From Thermasporomyces sp040195635 (GTDB taxonomy: Bacteria > Actinomycetota > Actinomycetes > Propionibacteriales > Actinopolymorphaceae), in contig NZ_JBEFTX010000002.1 in assembly GCF_040195635.1 (NCBI RefSeq), forward strand, positions 434,001-498,000: a stretch of 64,000 nucleotides of DNA, written 5' to 3'. Position 1 is the stretch's first letter; each line of letters begins with the position of its first letter. The position numbers were made by a program, and so were the translations under genes. Below the pieces are notes generated by a model. It did not search any database. It was not told the origin of the DNA and was given only the letters and a program-made list of their open reading frames with translations. Below are positions 1 to 8,956 of the stretch, piece after piece.

Positions 1-2205
1 GCGTATCCTCACGCGGCCGCCATGGTCGGCGGTAATGAGGATCTCGTCGGCCTCGCCGTCGTTCCATGCCACACCGACGGTGTAACCTCCGCGGCCGCGG
101 AGCCCACTCACCGCCCCGGTCGGCCAGGCTGCCGGGAGCGCCGGCAGCAGGTGCAACTCGTCGTTGTGGCTGTGCAAGAGCATCTCGGCGATGCCCGACG
201 TCGCGCCGAAGTTGCCGTCGATCTGGAACGGCGGATGCAGGTCGAACATGTTCGTGGCCAGCCGGGCGGGCGTGAGGAGCTCGCTGAGTAGGTCGTGCGC
301 CCGTTCCGGCTCCTCGAGGCGCGCCCAGAAGTTGATCTTCCAGGCCAGCGACCAGCCGGTTCCCGCGTCGCCACGCAACTCCAGGGTCCGCCGCGCCGCC
401 TCGAACAGCTCGGGGGTGTCTCGCCTGGTGACCTGGTTACTGGGATGCAGCCCGTACAGGTGGGAGACGTGCCGGTGGTTCTGCTCTGTCTCCGTCCAGT
501 CGTGGAGCCACTCCTGGATGTTGCCCCGCGCACCGATCTGCAGAGGTGCGAGGCGTTCCCTGGTGGCAAGAACGTGAGCGCGGAACTCGGCGTCCACACC
601 GAGGATCGCACTGGCGCTGACGCAAGCTCCGAACAGGTCACGGAGGATCTGCATGTCCATGGTGGGCCCGGCGCACACGCTGACGTCAGGGTGGTGGGCA
701 AGCTCCGGTGAGTTCGACGGGTTGGTGACCAGCCACCCGAGACCGGGCTCCTCCACCAGCGAGTCGAGGAAGAATTCGGCGGCGGCCTTCATCGCCGGGT
801 AGGACGACCGGAGGAAGTCCAGGTCTCCGGTGAAGCGGTAGTAGTCCCAGATCATTGTGCTGAGCCAGGCGCCGCCGGTCTGCCACATGCCCCAGAACGC
901 GCCGTCCACGACGGAGCCTCCGCGCCAGGCGTCGGTGTTGTGGTGGGCGACCCAACCGCGGGCGCCGTACTGCGCCTCGGCGGTACGCGCCCCGGTCACG
1001 GTCAGGTCCTCGATCATGTCGAAGACCGGCTGATGGCACTCGGCCAGGTTCGTCGGCCCTGCCGGCCAGTAGTTCATCGGCAGGTTGATGTTGAGGGTGT
1101 ACTTCGAGCCCCACGGCGGATCCAGCTGGTCGTTCCAGATGCCCTGCAGGTTCGCGGGCTGGGTGCCTGGCCGCGAACTGGAGATCAGCAGGTACCGGCC
1201 GTACTGGAACAACAACGCCGCAAGCTGGGGATCGTCCGTGGTGGCGTGGCGCTGGATCCGTACGTCGGTAGGCTGGTCGGCGGCTGCGGTACGTCCGAGA
1301 TCGATTGACGTGCGGGCGAAGAGCTCCCGGTAGTCAGCGATGTGGCGCCTTCTGAGCTCGTCGTACGGCCTGTCCTTCGCGTCGCGGAGGTGAGCCCACG
1401 CGACCGCTTGATGGTCGCCGCTCACATCCTGGTAGTCGACGTAGCTGGTGCCGATCGAGATCAACAGGGTGACGCTGTCGGCACCGGTAATCCGCAGTGT
1501 CCCGCCGCTGCTACTGACCTCGCCGTCGTGGGTGACGGCCCGGGCGAGCGCGAGGAACCGTACCGACCCGGGGACACCTTCCATGTCACTGGACACACCG
1601 TCCAACGCGATCGTCGCATCGTCGGGGCTGATCGTGTTCGTGCGTTGCGGGCTGTCGAAGGTTGCCGAGAACGTGATCGCCCCGGGGGTGTCCGCTGTCA
1701 GGCGCAGCGCGACTACCTGGTCAGGAGCGCTCGCGATCACTTCGCGCCGATACCGCACACCGTCCGCCGCGTAGTCGACCGTGGCCGTTGCCGTGGTGAG
1801 GTCGAGCTGCCGGCGATAGTCGGTCACCTCGCTCGGAGTCGGGAAGGCGAGCCGGAGGTCACCCACGGGTTGGTAGGCCAGCTGCCCGACCGGGCTTCCC
1901 AGGAAGGCCTCGTTGGTCAGGTCCTGGGCTTCCCGCCATCGGCCTTCGAACACCAGGCGCTGGATTTCCGGCAGGGCATCGGCTCCCTTGGAGTTGCTGG
2001 AGTCGTACGGTCCACCGGCCCAGACAGTGTCCTCGTTGAGCTGGAACCGCTCGGCATCGACGTTGCCGAACACCATGGCGCCGAGCCGTCCGTTGCCGAC
2101 AGGCAGGGCACGAAGCCAGCTCGTGCAGGCTGGTTCGTCGTACCAGAGTCGTAGGTCGTGGGTCGCGGGAGTCTGTGGCGAGTGGCCGCGGGTCAGATCG
2201 GTCAT
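1..2205 (-). CDS. GH95-family glycoside hydrolase (alpha-L-fucosidase type), 3' end cut by window
   Basis: The gene reads 735 codons from an ATG at 2205 and runs off the window edge, so the C-terminus is missing. The family normally has about 750-800 residues, so little is lost. Recognised from the early LPVGNGRLGAMVFG block, the NINLPMNYWPAGP block (N372, N374) and IQEWLHDW with E565, which match the catalytic Asn pair and general acid Glu of GH95 1,2-alpha-L-fucosidase as I remember them. A purine-rich RBS (GAGGGGG) precedes the start. No signal peptide is visible, so it is probably cytoplasmic and acts on imported oligosaccharides. It is divergent from the GH51 gene and shares the palindrome at 2233-2248. 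Odd point: the position usually holding a catalytic-support Asp near the C-terminus (GGYxVxV) is Gly711 here, so substrate could differ (fucoside or galactoside). Confidence 0.88.
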   Translation of the reverse strand, partial: MTDLTRGHSPQTPATHDLRLWYDEPACTSWLRALPVGNGRLGAMVFGNVDAERFQLNEDTVWAGGPYDSSNSKGADALPEIQRLVFEGRWREAQDLTNEAFLGSPVGQLAYQPVGDLRLAFPTPSEVTDYRRQLDLTTATATVDYAADGVRYRREVIASAPDQVVALRLTADTPGAITFSATFDSPQRTNTISPDDATIALDGVSSDMEGVPGSVRFLALARAVTHDGEVSSSGGTLRITGADSVTLLISIGTSYVDYQDVSGDHQAVAWAHLRDAKDRPYDELRRRHIADYRELFARTSIDLGRTAAADQPTDVRIQRHATTDDPQLAALLFQYGRYLLISSSRPGTQPANLQGIWNDQLDPPWGSKYTLNINLPMNYWPAGPTNLAECHQPVFDMIEDLTVTGARTAEAQYGARGWVAHHNTDAWRGGSVVDGAFWGMWQTGGAWLSTMIWDYYRFTGDLDFLRSSYPAMKAAAEFFLDSLVEEPGLGWLVTNPSNSPELAHHPDVSVCAGPTMDMQILRDLFGACVSASAILGVDAEFRAHVLATRERLAPLQIGARGNIQEWLHDWTETEQNHRHVSHLYGLHPSNQVTRRDTPELFEAARRTLELRGDAGTGWSLAWKINFWARLEEPERAHDLLSELLTPARLATNMFDLHPPFQIDGNFGATSGIAEMLLHSHNDELHLLPALPAAWPTGAVSGLRGRGGYTVGVAWNDGEADEILITADHGGRVRIR

Positions 2206-2419
2206 GTGTCCCCCTCGAACTCCGCGCCCGACCTCTCCCGCGGGAGAGCTGACGTCGTTAGGATCGATCGCGGCTCAAGGTATAACGTCAAACCCACGAA
2301 GGGGAAGGGCGGGCGCTGGCCCGGCCGGGCGACTGAACGCTGCACGCCGAGGGTCGCGGGATGACGGCCGCGGTTCAGCCTGGGGTCCTCCCCTCTGCCG
2401 ACCACCGAAAGGTTTCAGC
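2206..2419. promoter_or_regulatory. divergent intergenic control region of the two glycosidase genes
   Basis: This 214-bp gap separates the diverging GH95 and GH51 genes and must hold both promoters. It contains the perfect palindrome at 2233-2248. On the plus strand TAGGAT at 2259-2264 is a plausible actinobacterial -10 hexamer. On the minus strand TTGACG at 2291-2286 is a plausible -35 for the GH95 gene. Start sites are inferred. Confidence 0.5.
2233..2248. promoter_or_regulatory. candidate LacI-family operator, perfect 16-bp palindrome
   Basis: CTCTCCCGCGGGAGAG is a perfect palindrome with a central CG, the usual form of LacI-family operators. It sits upstream of both glycosidase genes and in the same locus as the LacI-type gene at 3956-4999, its most likely reader. 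Binding is inferred. Confidence 0.6.
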
Positions 2420-3943
2420 ATGAGCATGTCCAGCGCACGCGCGGTCGTCGATCTCGATGTCACCGGTGCAACGATCAGCCGACACCTGTACGGCCACTTC
2501 GCCGAGCACCTCGGCCGGTGCATCTACGGCGGCTTCTACGTCGGTGAGGACTCCTCGATCCCGAACGAGGGCGGTATCCGTCTCGATGTCGTCGAGGCTC
2601 TGCGCGCTCTGCAGATTCCCAATCTGCGCTGGCCTGGTGGCTGCTTCGCCGACGAGTACCACTGGCGTGACGGTATCGGCCCGAAGGAGCAACGTCCCCG
2701 GATGGTCAACACGCACTGGGGCAACGTCGAGGAGAACAACCACTTCGGCACCCATGAGTTCATGGCCTTGTGCGAACTGCTCGGAGCCGACGCCTATGTC
2801 AACGGCAACATCGGTTCAGGCACTGTGCAGGAGATGAGCGACTGGGTGGAGTACCTCACCCGCGACGGTGACAGCCCGATGTCCCGGCTTCGCAAGGCCA
2901 ACGGCCGCGACGAGCCCTGGAAGGTGCCGTACTGGGGTCTCGGCAACGAGGCCTGGGGCTGCGGCGGACACATGCGCGCCGAAGCCTACGCCGATGAGGC
3001 ACGGCGTTACTCGACCTTCTGCCGCAACCATGGCGACAACACGTTGTACCGCATCGCCGCCGGTGCGGCCGATGACGACCTGGCCTGGACCGAAGCCCTG
3101 ATGAAGGCCGTCAGCTGCCTTGGTTGCGCCCGTGAACCGCGCCGCATGTTCCAGGGCATCTCGTTCCACTACTACTCCCATGACGGCAGCGGACTCAACA
3201 AGAGCCCCGCCACCGCATTCAGCGATGAGCAGTACTACAACACCATGATCAAGGCGGTCGACATCGACCGCGTCATCGCGGGCCATACCGCGGTCATGGA
3301 CGCCTACGATCCGAAGCGCAGGATCGGTCTGATCTGCGACGAGTGGGGCACCTGGTGGAACACTGAACCGGGGACGAACCCGAGGTTTCTGTACCAGCAG
3401 AACACCCTGCGCGACGCCCTGGTTGCCGGCGTCCACTTCGACATCTTCCACAAGCACGCAGCCCGGCTCCACATGGCCAATATCGCCCAGACCGTCAACG
3501 TCCTCCAGTCGATGATCCTGACCGACGACGACGGAGGCATGGTTCTCACGCCCACCTACCACGTGTTCGAGATGAACAAGGGCCATCATGACGCGCTGCA
3601 GCTCCCGGTCCATCTGATCGAGCGGCCGGACACCTACGACGCGGAGGGCGCACAGCTCGACCTGGTCTCGATCTCGGCCAGCACCAAGGGCGCAAACGCC
3701 TTGATCTCGGCCAGCAACCTGGCGCTCGACTCCGACACGACGCTCACTCTCGACCTACGCGGTCGCACCGTCATCGGACACCACGCTCGCGTACTCACCG
3801 CGGACGAGCCACAGCGCCACAACACGACGGCGGCTCCGGACGCGGTCGCTCCGACCGATCTGGACCTCGCCCTCGACGGCGGAGTGCTGACGGTCACCCT
3901 GCCGCGTCATTCGTTCAGTACGATCCACCTCGACCTGGCATAG
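2420..3943 (+). CDS. GH51 alpha-L-arabinofuranosidase
   Basis: A 507-residue protein, the normal size for intracellular GH51 enzymes that remove alpha-L-arabinofuranosyl residues from arabinan and arabinoxylan oligosaccharides. Evidence: the N-terminal ISRHLYGHFAEHLGRCIYGG block, NLRWPGGCFADEYHWRDGIG, the acid/base Glu177 in GNEAWGCGG and the nucleophile Glu308 in CDEWGTWW. A C-terminal beta-sandwich follows the (beta/alpha)8 barrel. The frame stays open upstream to 1913, but the ATG at 2420 begins where family homology begins and has a GAAAGG motif in front; a second ATG two codons on is possible. No signal peptide. Its stop is 12 bp from the stop of the convergent LacI-type gene. Regulation through the 2233-2248 palindrome is likely. 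Confidence 0.95.
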   Translation: MSMSSARAVVDLDVTGATISRHLYGHFAEHLGRCIYGGFYVGEDSSIPNEGGIRLDVVEALRALQIPNLRWPGGCFADEYHWRDGIGPKEQRPRMVNTHWGNVEENNHFGTHEFMALCELLGADAYVNGNIGSGTVQEMSDWVEYLTRDGDSPMSRLRKANGRDEPWKVPYWGLGNEAWGCGGHMRAEAYADEARRYSTFCRNHGDNTLYRIAAGAADDDLAWTEALMKAVSCLGCAREPRRMFQGISFHYYSHDGSGLNKSPATAFSDEQYYNTMIKAVDIDRVIAGHTAVMDAYDPKRRIGLICDEWGTWWNTEPGTNPRFLYQQNTLRDALVAGVHFDIFHKHAARLHMANIAQTVNVLQSMILTDDDGGMVLTPTYHVFEMNKGHHDALQLPVHLIERPDTYDAEGAQLDLVSISASTKGANALISASNLALDSDTTLTLDLRGRTVIGHHARVLTADEPQRHNTTAAPDAVAPTDLDLALDGGVLTVTLPRHSFSTIHLDLA

Positions 3944-3955
3944 GCCATCGTTCGG

Positions 3956-4999
3956 TCAGCGGCGGGTCGAGTCACGCTCGATGATCTTCGCCTCGGGCAT
4001 GACGACTCGCGCTGGCCGAGATGCGCCACCATGCTCGATCCGTTCCATCAGCAGGGAGCAGATCGCCTCGGCCATCTCGTCGTTCCCCGGCTCCACCGTG
4101 GTCAACGCAGGCAGCGTGAAGCGACTCTCGGCGATGTTGTCGAACCCGATCACCTGGACATCCCCGGGAACGTGCACTCCCTTGTCCGCGAGCGCACGCA
4201 ACGCCCCGACAGCAGCCGAGTCGGTCAGCGCGAAGATGGCGTCGACGTCCACGCCGTTGCCGATCAACGTCAACGTGGCGGCGTATCCGTCGACGATCCG
4301 GAAGCAACACGACACGATCAGATCTTCGTCGACCGGCAGTCCGGCGGCCTCGTGTGCCTCGCGATATCCGCGGGCGCGGAGCTCCGGCATCGACTGCTCA
4401 TCTCCTAGTACGCCACCCAGGAGCGCGATCCGGCGTGCTCCAGACTCCAGCAGCAACTCGGTGGCCCGCCGGGCCCCGCCCACGTTGTCCATCAACACAT
4501 GATCGAAGCGCGCCGGTACGGCCCGCTCCCCGATCAACACGATGGGTGTGTCGATGCTGAGCTTTTCCAGATCGGCCGCGTCGCCGGCAACCACGCTGAG
4601 CACGAAGCCGTCATAGGTCCGCAACCGCGCCGCAGCAAGCGCATCCAACTCAGCCTGGCGTTCGCCGCCAGTCCGTTCCATCACCAACCGAAGGTCGTGG
4701 TCGGCGAAACGATCGGCCAAACGGCCAGCGAGCTCGGGATAATATCCAGACTCGAAGCCAGGAACGGCCAGGCCCACCATGCCCGTCCGCCCCATGCGGA
4801 GGTGCCTCGCCGTCATGTTGACCCGGTAACCGAGCGCGGCAATGCTCGCCAGCACCCGACGCCTGGTCGATTCACTTACCCGCTGGGACCGCCCGTTGAT
4901 CACATTGGACACGGTCATGGTGGACACCCCGGCATGGCGAGCCACATCGTGCATGGTCACACCGGCACGACGATGTACGCCCCTGCCCGGACCGCTCAC
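3956..4999 (-). CDS. LacI-family transcriptional regulator
   Basis: 347 residues with the LacI layout: an N-terminal helix-turn-helix (MHDVARHAGVSTMTVSNVING), the hinge helix (ARHLRMGRTGMVGLAVP), then a periplasmic-binding-protein-like sugar sensor domain. The GTG at 4999 is chosen because GGGGAGGG lies about 7 nt upstream. A longer reading from 5041 has no such site, and an internal ATG at 4954 would remove only the leader before the HTH. It lies between the GH51 gene and the glycosidase-like gene at 5173-7917 and probably represses the locus until a released sugar binds. The effector sugar cannot be told from the sequence. Confidence 0.93.
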   Translation of the reverse strand: MSGPGRGVHRRAGVTMHDVARHAGVSTMTVSNVINGRSQRVSESTRRRVLASIAALGYRVNMTARHLRMGRTGMVGLAVPGFESGYYPELAGRLADRFADHDLRLVMERTGGERQAELDALAAARLRTYDGFVLSVVAGDAADLEKLSIDTPIVLIGERAVPARFDHVLMDNVGGARRATELLLESGARRIALLGGVLGDEQSMPELRARGYREAHEAAGLPVDEDLIVSCCFRIVDGYAATLTLIGNGVDVDAIFALTDSAAVGALRALADKGVHVPGDVQVIGFDNIAESRFTLPALTTVEPGNDEMAEAICSLLMERIEHGGASRPARVVMPEAKIIERDSTRR

Positions 5000-5172
5000 C
5001 GTCTGCCCTCCCCTCAAGGCGCAACGTACGCCCCCGCGCATCCGAGCTTACGCACCCGATCCAGGTGTCCTGATCTCCCATATCGCTGCAGGTGCCGGGG
5101 GACTCCTGCATTCCGCTGTCTTGAGGGGCGGGCCGAACCGACCGCGCGGCGGCTCCCTCCCTCACCTGGGGA

Positions 5173-7917
5173 TCAGCTCGCCGTACGTCCCCAACGTGTC
5201 TTGGGGTCGGTGTGAACCACGTAGTACGGCTGATTGGCCAGATCAGGAGCGAGGCCCGGGTACGGCCAGGCGGCGTAGCCTGCTGTGACCTCGAAGAAGT
5301 ACTGAACGGAGTAGAGGCTTCCGGCCGTGTCGGTGGGGATCTCTCCGACGAAGGCGCCGTCTCGTTGCTCCAGGTCGAGAGAGCTGTAGGCGAGGGCCTG
5401 GTTGACCGGCCGCCACCGCACACGAACGCCGGTGACCCGTTCGTCCTCGGTTCGCCAGCTGATCTTGATCGCCTTCCCCGGTTCGAAGTACTCCGCGGGT
5501 GTGTGCTCTCCGATCGGGGCAGGTGGTGTGGTCAGTTGCTCTTCGAGGGCGACCGGATCGGCATCGGTGTCCGCGGTCTCCGTGTCCTGCAAGGTGGCTC
5601 CGAGCGCTGCGAGATCGGCGAGCAGGGCGGGGCGACGGTCGGCCCAGGTGCCGCGGGAGAAGTCGGTCTGACCGAACGGAAGGTCACTGACGTAGGGCTT
5701 TGCCGCCTCCACGATCGCGTCCCAGGCGGCGATGGCGGACCGTTGGTGATCGACGGCGCGGGCCAGCATGGGCCGGCCGAGTGATCGGAGCCCGTAGGCG
5801 ACCGCGGCCCGCAGCGCGGAGGCGAAGTACCGTGCGAGCTGCGCCTGGATCCGGACATCGATGGCGACGACCCTGAACAGCGGCTCGTTGCCTCCACCAC
5901 CGCCACCATCGGCGCCATCGGCCTGCTCGGCCTCGGCGAGGGCAGTCAGCGCCTCCTCGGCCAACTGCTCGAGCCGATCCGCGAGCTCCACCGGCGTGTG
6001 CTTGCCGCGCCACTGTCCCGCCAACACATCGGCGGCGAACTCATCCACACCGTAGATCAGCTCGGGGTCCAACGGACTGACGTTGCCGAAGGAGTACGGA
6101 GGCGTCATGTCGAAGTCGGAGTTCGCCGGCCAACCCTGGGCCCGGTACGGACTCTCCATCCGCTCGGTCCGCGGTAGCAGTGACACCGGAGTCGGCATCT
6201 CGGGCCAGTAGACATTGCACGCCGTCGACGGTGCGTGGAGCACCGTGACCAGTGGCAGCACCCGGGAGGCAGCGCCGAGTGCGCGACCGGTCGCGTCCGC
6301 CGCGCCACCGAAGGTCGTCCGCAGCTCCCTGGTCAGTTCCGCCACCGGGGTCTCCGGCTCGTAGGCGGTGCGGCCGAGGAGGCGGTAGGTGTGGCGATAC
6401 TTCTGCCAGTCGTCAGCGGCGGCGTGCAGGTCGTCGTCCTGGTACAACCGCCTGCTCGTTCGCGGCCCGTCCGGCGACCCGAGCGCGGCGCTGTCCTTCT
6501 TGCCCAGAAAGGACATGGGCTCGAACCACTCCATGCCCAGCGCGTCGGCGAAGTCCGCGTGTCGGCCGTAGCCGGCGGCCAGCACCGGATCGCCCCAGAG
6601 CAGCACCCGCTGGGTTCCGGGCCACACCCGGTGCAGCAGTCGGTAGGGCCGGTTGGTGTGGGCGTAGTCGCCGTACCCATAGCGGGTGAAGCTGCGGCGC
6701 GAGGTGGTCTGCGTGCCGGTCGCCTTCGCGTCGGGGTGCCCGGTCCCGGGTGCCCACACGCCTGCAGGCTCGGCCTTCTCGCCGGCTTTTCGACGACCGG
6801 TCCGCTCCTTCTCGCGGATCGCGGCCTGCTGGTAGGGCAACCCCTGGTGTTCGCCCCAGTGCTTGGTCGACAGCGTCAGCGGTACGCCGAGATCGGTGGC
6901 GATCGCGATCATCTCCGCGCTCACGCCCTTGGCATGAAAGTCGAGTTCGACCAGACGTCCGACCTGGAGAAGCCCGCTGAGCACCACCCGCCAGAACTCG
7001 TGCGTGGGCTCAGGTACGCCGCCTTCGAAATGGACCCGAAAGGTCAGGCGCCCGATCTCCGGACAGGCCTGCAACAGTGTGGTGAGGCCATCCCGGCTGT
7101 ACTCGGCATGGTTGTCCGGACCCAGCCCCCTGATCGGCCACCGCTCGGTGTCGGCGTCCGGGTCGTAACGGTAGGCGTGGTTCCACAACCCGAGCCCGAA
7201 ATCGAGACCACGCCGGGTCGCCTCACGGGCAATGAATCGCAGGGACTCCAGATTGCGCTCCCGCTCGGCGTCACTGACCCCCTCGGCCCGTACGTCGTAG
7301 CCGTCCACCTCGGTCAGGAACGGGTAGGGGAAGCAGAGGTAGTTGTCGGTGACCCGGCGGTCGATGAGGTAGTCGTTCATGGCACCCAGGCCCAGACTGA
7401 ACCGGTTGAACCGCTGGCAGGCGAGATGGGTGAGGTAGTCCTGCCAGAAGGCCTGGTCGTGGAACCATGCCCGGTCGGTCGCCGCCGTGGTGAAGATCCG
7501 CGTAATTCCACGAGCGACGTTACGCGGGCGTTCGAGGTACTCGCGGAGTCCGTGATACTCCGCCAGCGCGTCGGCGCTGTTCTGGGCGATGTCGTAGAGC
7601 TCCAGCAGCGCGTAACCAAGTCCGCGGTCGTCAGCGGCCGTGATCAGCACCGTCGAATCGGCCGGCACCGACGCCATCGCGAAGGACTCCGGAGTCGTCG
7701 CGAGGTCAGAGTCGTGTCTGCGCCGCCATCGGTCCACCAGATCGCGAACCCGGCCGTCACCGGGCGGGCAGACCAGCAGCCGAACGTCGGCCTGGACCTC
7801 AGGCTCTACCAGGCGGAACCCTTGCCTGGCCAGCTCCTCTGTGAGCAGCTCCCGCGCCCATGGCGCGGTCGACAGTCGGGCGTCGGAATGGCCGATGGTC
7901 ACCGTTGGACCAGTCAT
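5173..7917 (-). CDS. large glycosidase-like protein of unassigned family
   Basis: 914 residues from an ATG at 7917 with GGAGAGG upstream. I do not recognise a named family. The first 120 residues look like the small alpha/beta domain that precedes the barrel in several exo-glycosidases (GH20/GH67-type arrangement: LTEELARQGF, then DDRGLGYALLELYDIA). A central region rich in Trp, Tyr, His and acidic residues follows (NVARGITRIF, FRVHFEGGVPEP, STKHWGEHQG, LLWGDPVLAAGYG), as expected of a TIM-barrel hydrolase. The C-terminal 100 residues resemble a beta-sandwich (WRTEDERVTGVRVRWRPVNQ). A Lys/Gly-rich insert lies mid-protein before SRRSFTRYGYGDY. No signal peptide. Its place beside GH95, GH51 and LacI suggests breakdown of a fucose- or arabinose-containing plant glycan; the reaction is not assignable. 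Confidence 0.75.
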   Translation of the reverse strand: MTGPTVTIGHSDARLSTAPWARELLTEELARQGFRLVEPEVQADVRLLVCPPGDGRVRDLVDRWRRRHDSDLATTPESFAMASVPADSTVLITAADDRGLGYALLELYDIAQNSADALAEYHGLREYLERPRNVARGITRIFTTAATDRAWFHDQAFWQDYLTHLACQRFNRFSLGLGAMNDYLIDRRVTDNYLCFPYPFLTEVDGYDVRAEGVSDAERERNLESLRFIAREATRRGLDFGLGLWNHAYRYDPDADTERWPIRGLGPDNHAEYSRDGLTTLLQACPEIGRLTFRVHFEGGVPEPTHEFWRVVLSGLLQVGRLVELDFHAKGVSAEMIAIATDLGVPLTLSTKHWGEHQGLPYQQAAIREKERTGRRKAGEKAEPAGVWAPGTGHPDAKATGTQTTSRRSFTRYGYGDYAHTNRPYRLLHRVWPGTQRVLLWGDPVLAAGYGRHADFADALGMEWFEPMSFLGKKDSAALGSPDGPRTSRRLYQDDDLHAAADDWQKYRHTYRLLGRTAYEPETPVAELTRELRTTFGGAADATGRALGAASRVLPLVTVLHAPSTACNVYWPEMPTPVSLLPRTERMESPYRAQGWPANSDFDMTPPYSFGNVSPLDPELIYGVDEFAADVLAGQWRGKHTPVELADRLEQLAEEALTALAEAEQADGADGGGGGGNEPLFRVVAIDVRIQAQLARYFASALRAAVAYGLRSLGRPMLARAVDHQRSAIAAWDAIVEAAKPYVSDLPFGQTDFSRGTWADRRPALLADLAALGATLQDTETADTDADPVALEEQLTTPPAPIGEHTPAEYFEPGKAIKISWRTEDERVTGVRVRWRPVNQALAYSSLDLEQRDGAFVGEIPTDTAGSLYSVQYFFEVTAGYAAWPYPGLAPDLANQPYYVVHTDPKTRWGRTAS

Positions 7918-7994
7918 CGATCTGACCTCTCCTCACGTTCATGAGCGGCGTCGCGCCATAGACGGGTTTCCGTCGCCGCCCGCGGGGAGGTGAC

Positions 7995-8007
7995 TGCGAC
8001 TGTCGCA
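7995..8007. promoter_or_regulatory. candidate operator upstream of the 914-residue protein
   Basis: TGCGAC-T-GTCGCA is a perfect inverted repeat about 78 bp upstream of the minus-strand start at 7917. It lies just downstream of a consensus TTGACA (minus strand, 8015-8010), where a repressor would block the promoter. No good -10 hexamer is visible, so the promoter call is tentative. Confidence 0.4.
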
Positions 8008-8166
8008 CCTGTCAATTTCCGTATCGTAGAATTACCTTTTCAGTTCTTTGCCTGGCTTGGATAGTTCCGGTCCTCATCCGGTCATCCGGACGTTGTCCAC
8101 GTTGTCGTGACGGGGCTGATATACCTGTCAGCTCGAGAACCCAGCACCGGAGGTCGGTGGCTGACC

Positions 8167-8937
8167 ATGGGCGTCGGGATCGACGAGGCGATCGAGGTCT
8201 TCGTGCGGGGATTCTCCTTCCAGCGGAGCCGTACGCATCCCTACGTCCCCGAGCGGATCGGTCCGGCCTGGGTCATGCGCGACGCGTCACGCGGGGGCAG
8301 GGCGCCCACCTACCGGCGCGAGGAGTGGGTTGCGTGGGGGGTCGACCCGGCCAGCCTCCACGCCCTCGCAGCCGAGCACACCCGCGGCCGGTACGCGATC
8401 TGCGCGATCCGTGCACCCGGCGAGGCGGACGGGCCGTTGCGTCAGGCGTACAAGCAGCTCGGCTACCGGCTCGGCGCGACCGAGGCGCTGATGGTGCATC
8501 GACTGGACCGGATCCCGCGCACCAAGGCGCCGGCGCGGATCACCCGCGTGACGACGCCGGAGCTGGCAGGACGCCTGGCCCGGGCGACTGAGAGCAAACC
8601 GCTCGAGGAAGCGGCGCTTGCGCGTGACGCTCCGCTCCGGCAGTACGTCGCCCTCGACGGCGACGAGCCCGTCGGATGGGTCCAGAGCATCGTCGTCCGC
8701 ACGGAGACGTCGGGCGACGGGGGGCCGATGACCTGGTGCGCGGACATGTTCGTCCAGCCGTCGCATCGCCGCCGCGGCATCGGCCGCGCTCTGCTGGAGC
8801 GGATGCTCCGCGATGACCGTAAGCGGGGAGCGGCGGCCGCGGTCCTGTTGGCGAGCCACGACGGCGCGAAGCTGTACCCCGTGATGGGGTACGACCAGAT
8901 CGGCCAGCTCTACCTCTACTCGCCGACCAGGCGCTGA
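8167..8937 (+). CDS. GNAT-family N-acetyltransferase
   Basis: 256 residues from the ATG at 8167. The C-terminal half has the acetyl-CoA binding core of GNAT enzymes: MFVQPSHRRRGIGRALLERML carries the R/Q-x-x-G-x-G/A pyrophosphate loop, and the tail LLASHDGAKLYPVMGYDQIG is the usual motif B. The N-terminal 120 residues form a second, degenerate GNAT-like half. A GTG at 8107 in the same frame would add 20 residues; the ATG is preferred because GGAGGT lies about 13 nt upstream and homology begins there. Substrate unknown. Convergent with the enoyl-CoA hydratase gene, 19 bp apart. Confidence 0.85.
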   Translation: MGVGIDEAIEVFVRGFSFQRSRTHPYVPERIGPAWVMRDASRGGRAPTYRREEWVAWGVDPASLHALAAEHTRGRYAICAIRAPGEADGPLRQAYKQLGYRLGATEALMVHRLDRIPRTKAPARITRVTTPELAGRLARATESKPLEEAALARDAPLRQYVALDGDEPVGWVQSIVVRTETSGDGGPMTWCADMFVQPSHRRRGIGRALLERMLRDDRKRGAAAAVLLASHDGAKLYPVMGYDQIGQLYLYSPTRR

Positions 8938-8956
8938 CGCCGCCCGCCGGCAGTGT

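Noticed and set aside
1913..2419. In-frame extension of the GH51 gene by 169 codons upstream
   Set aside because: It overlaps the GH95 gene on the other strand, lacks GH51 homology, and the ATG at 2420 has its own ribosome site.
6235..7944. 569-codon plus-strand frame
   Set aside because: It is antisense to the 914-residue gene, is rich in Gly/Arg/Val in shadow fashion, and has no recognisable motif.
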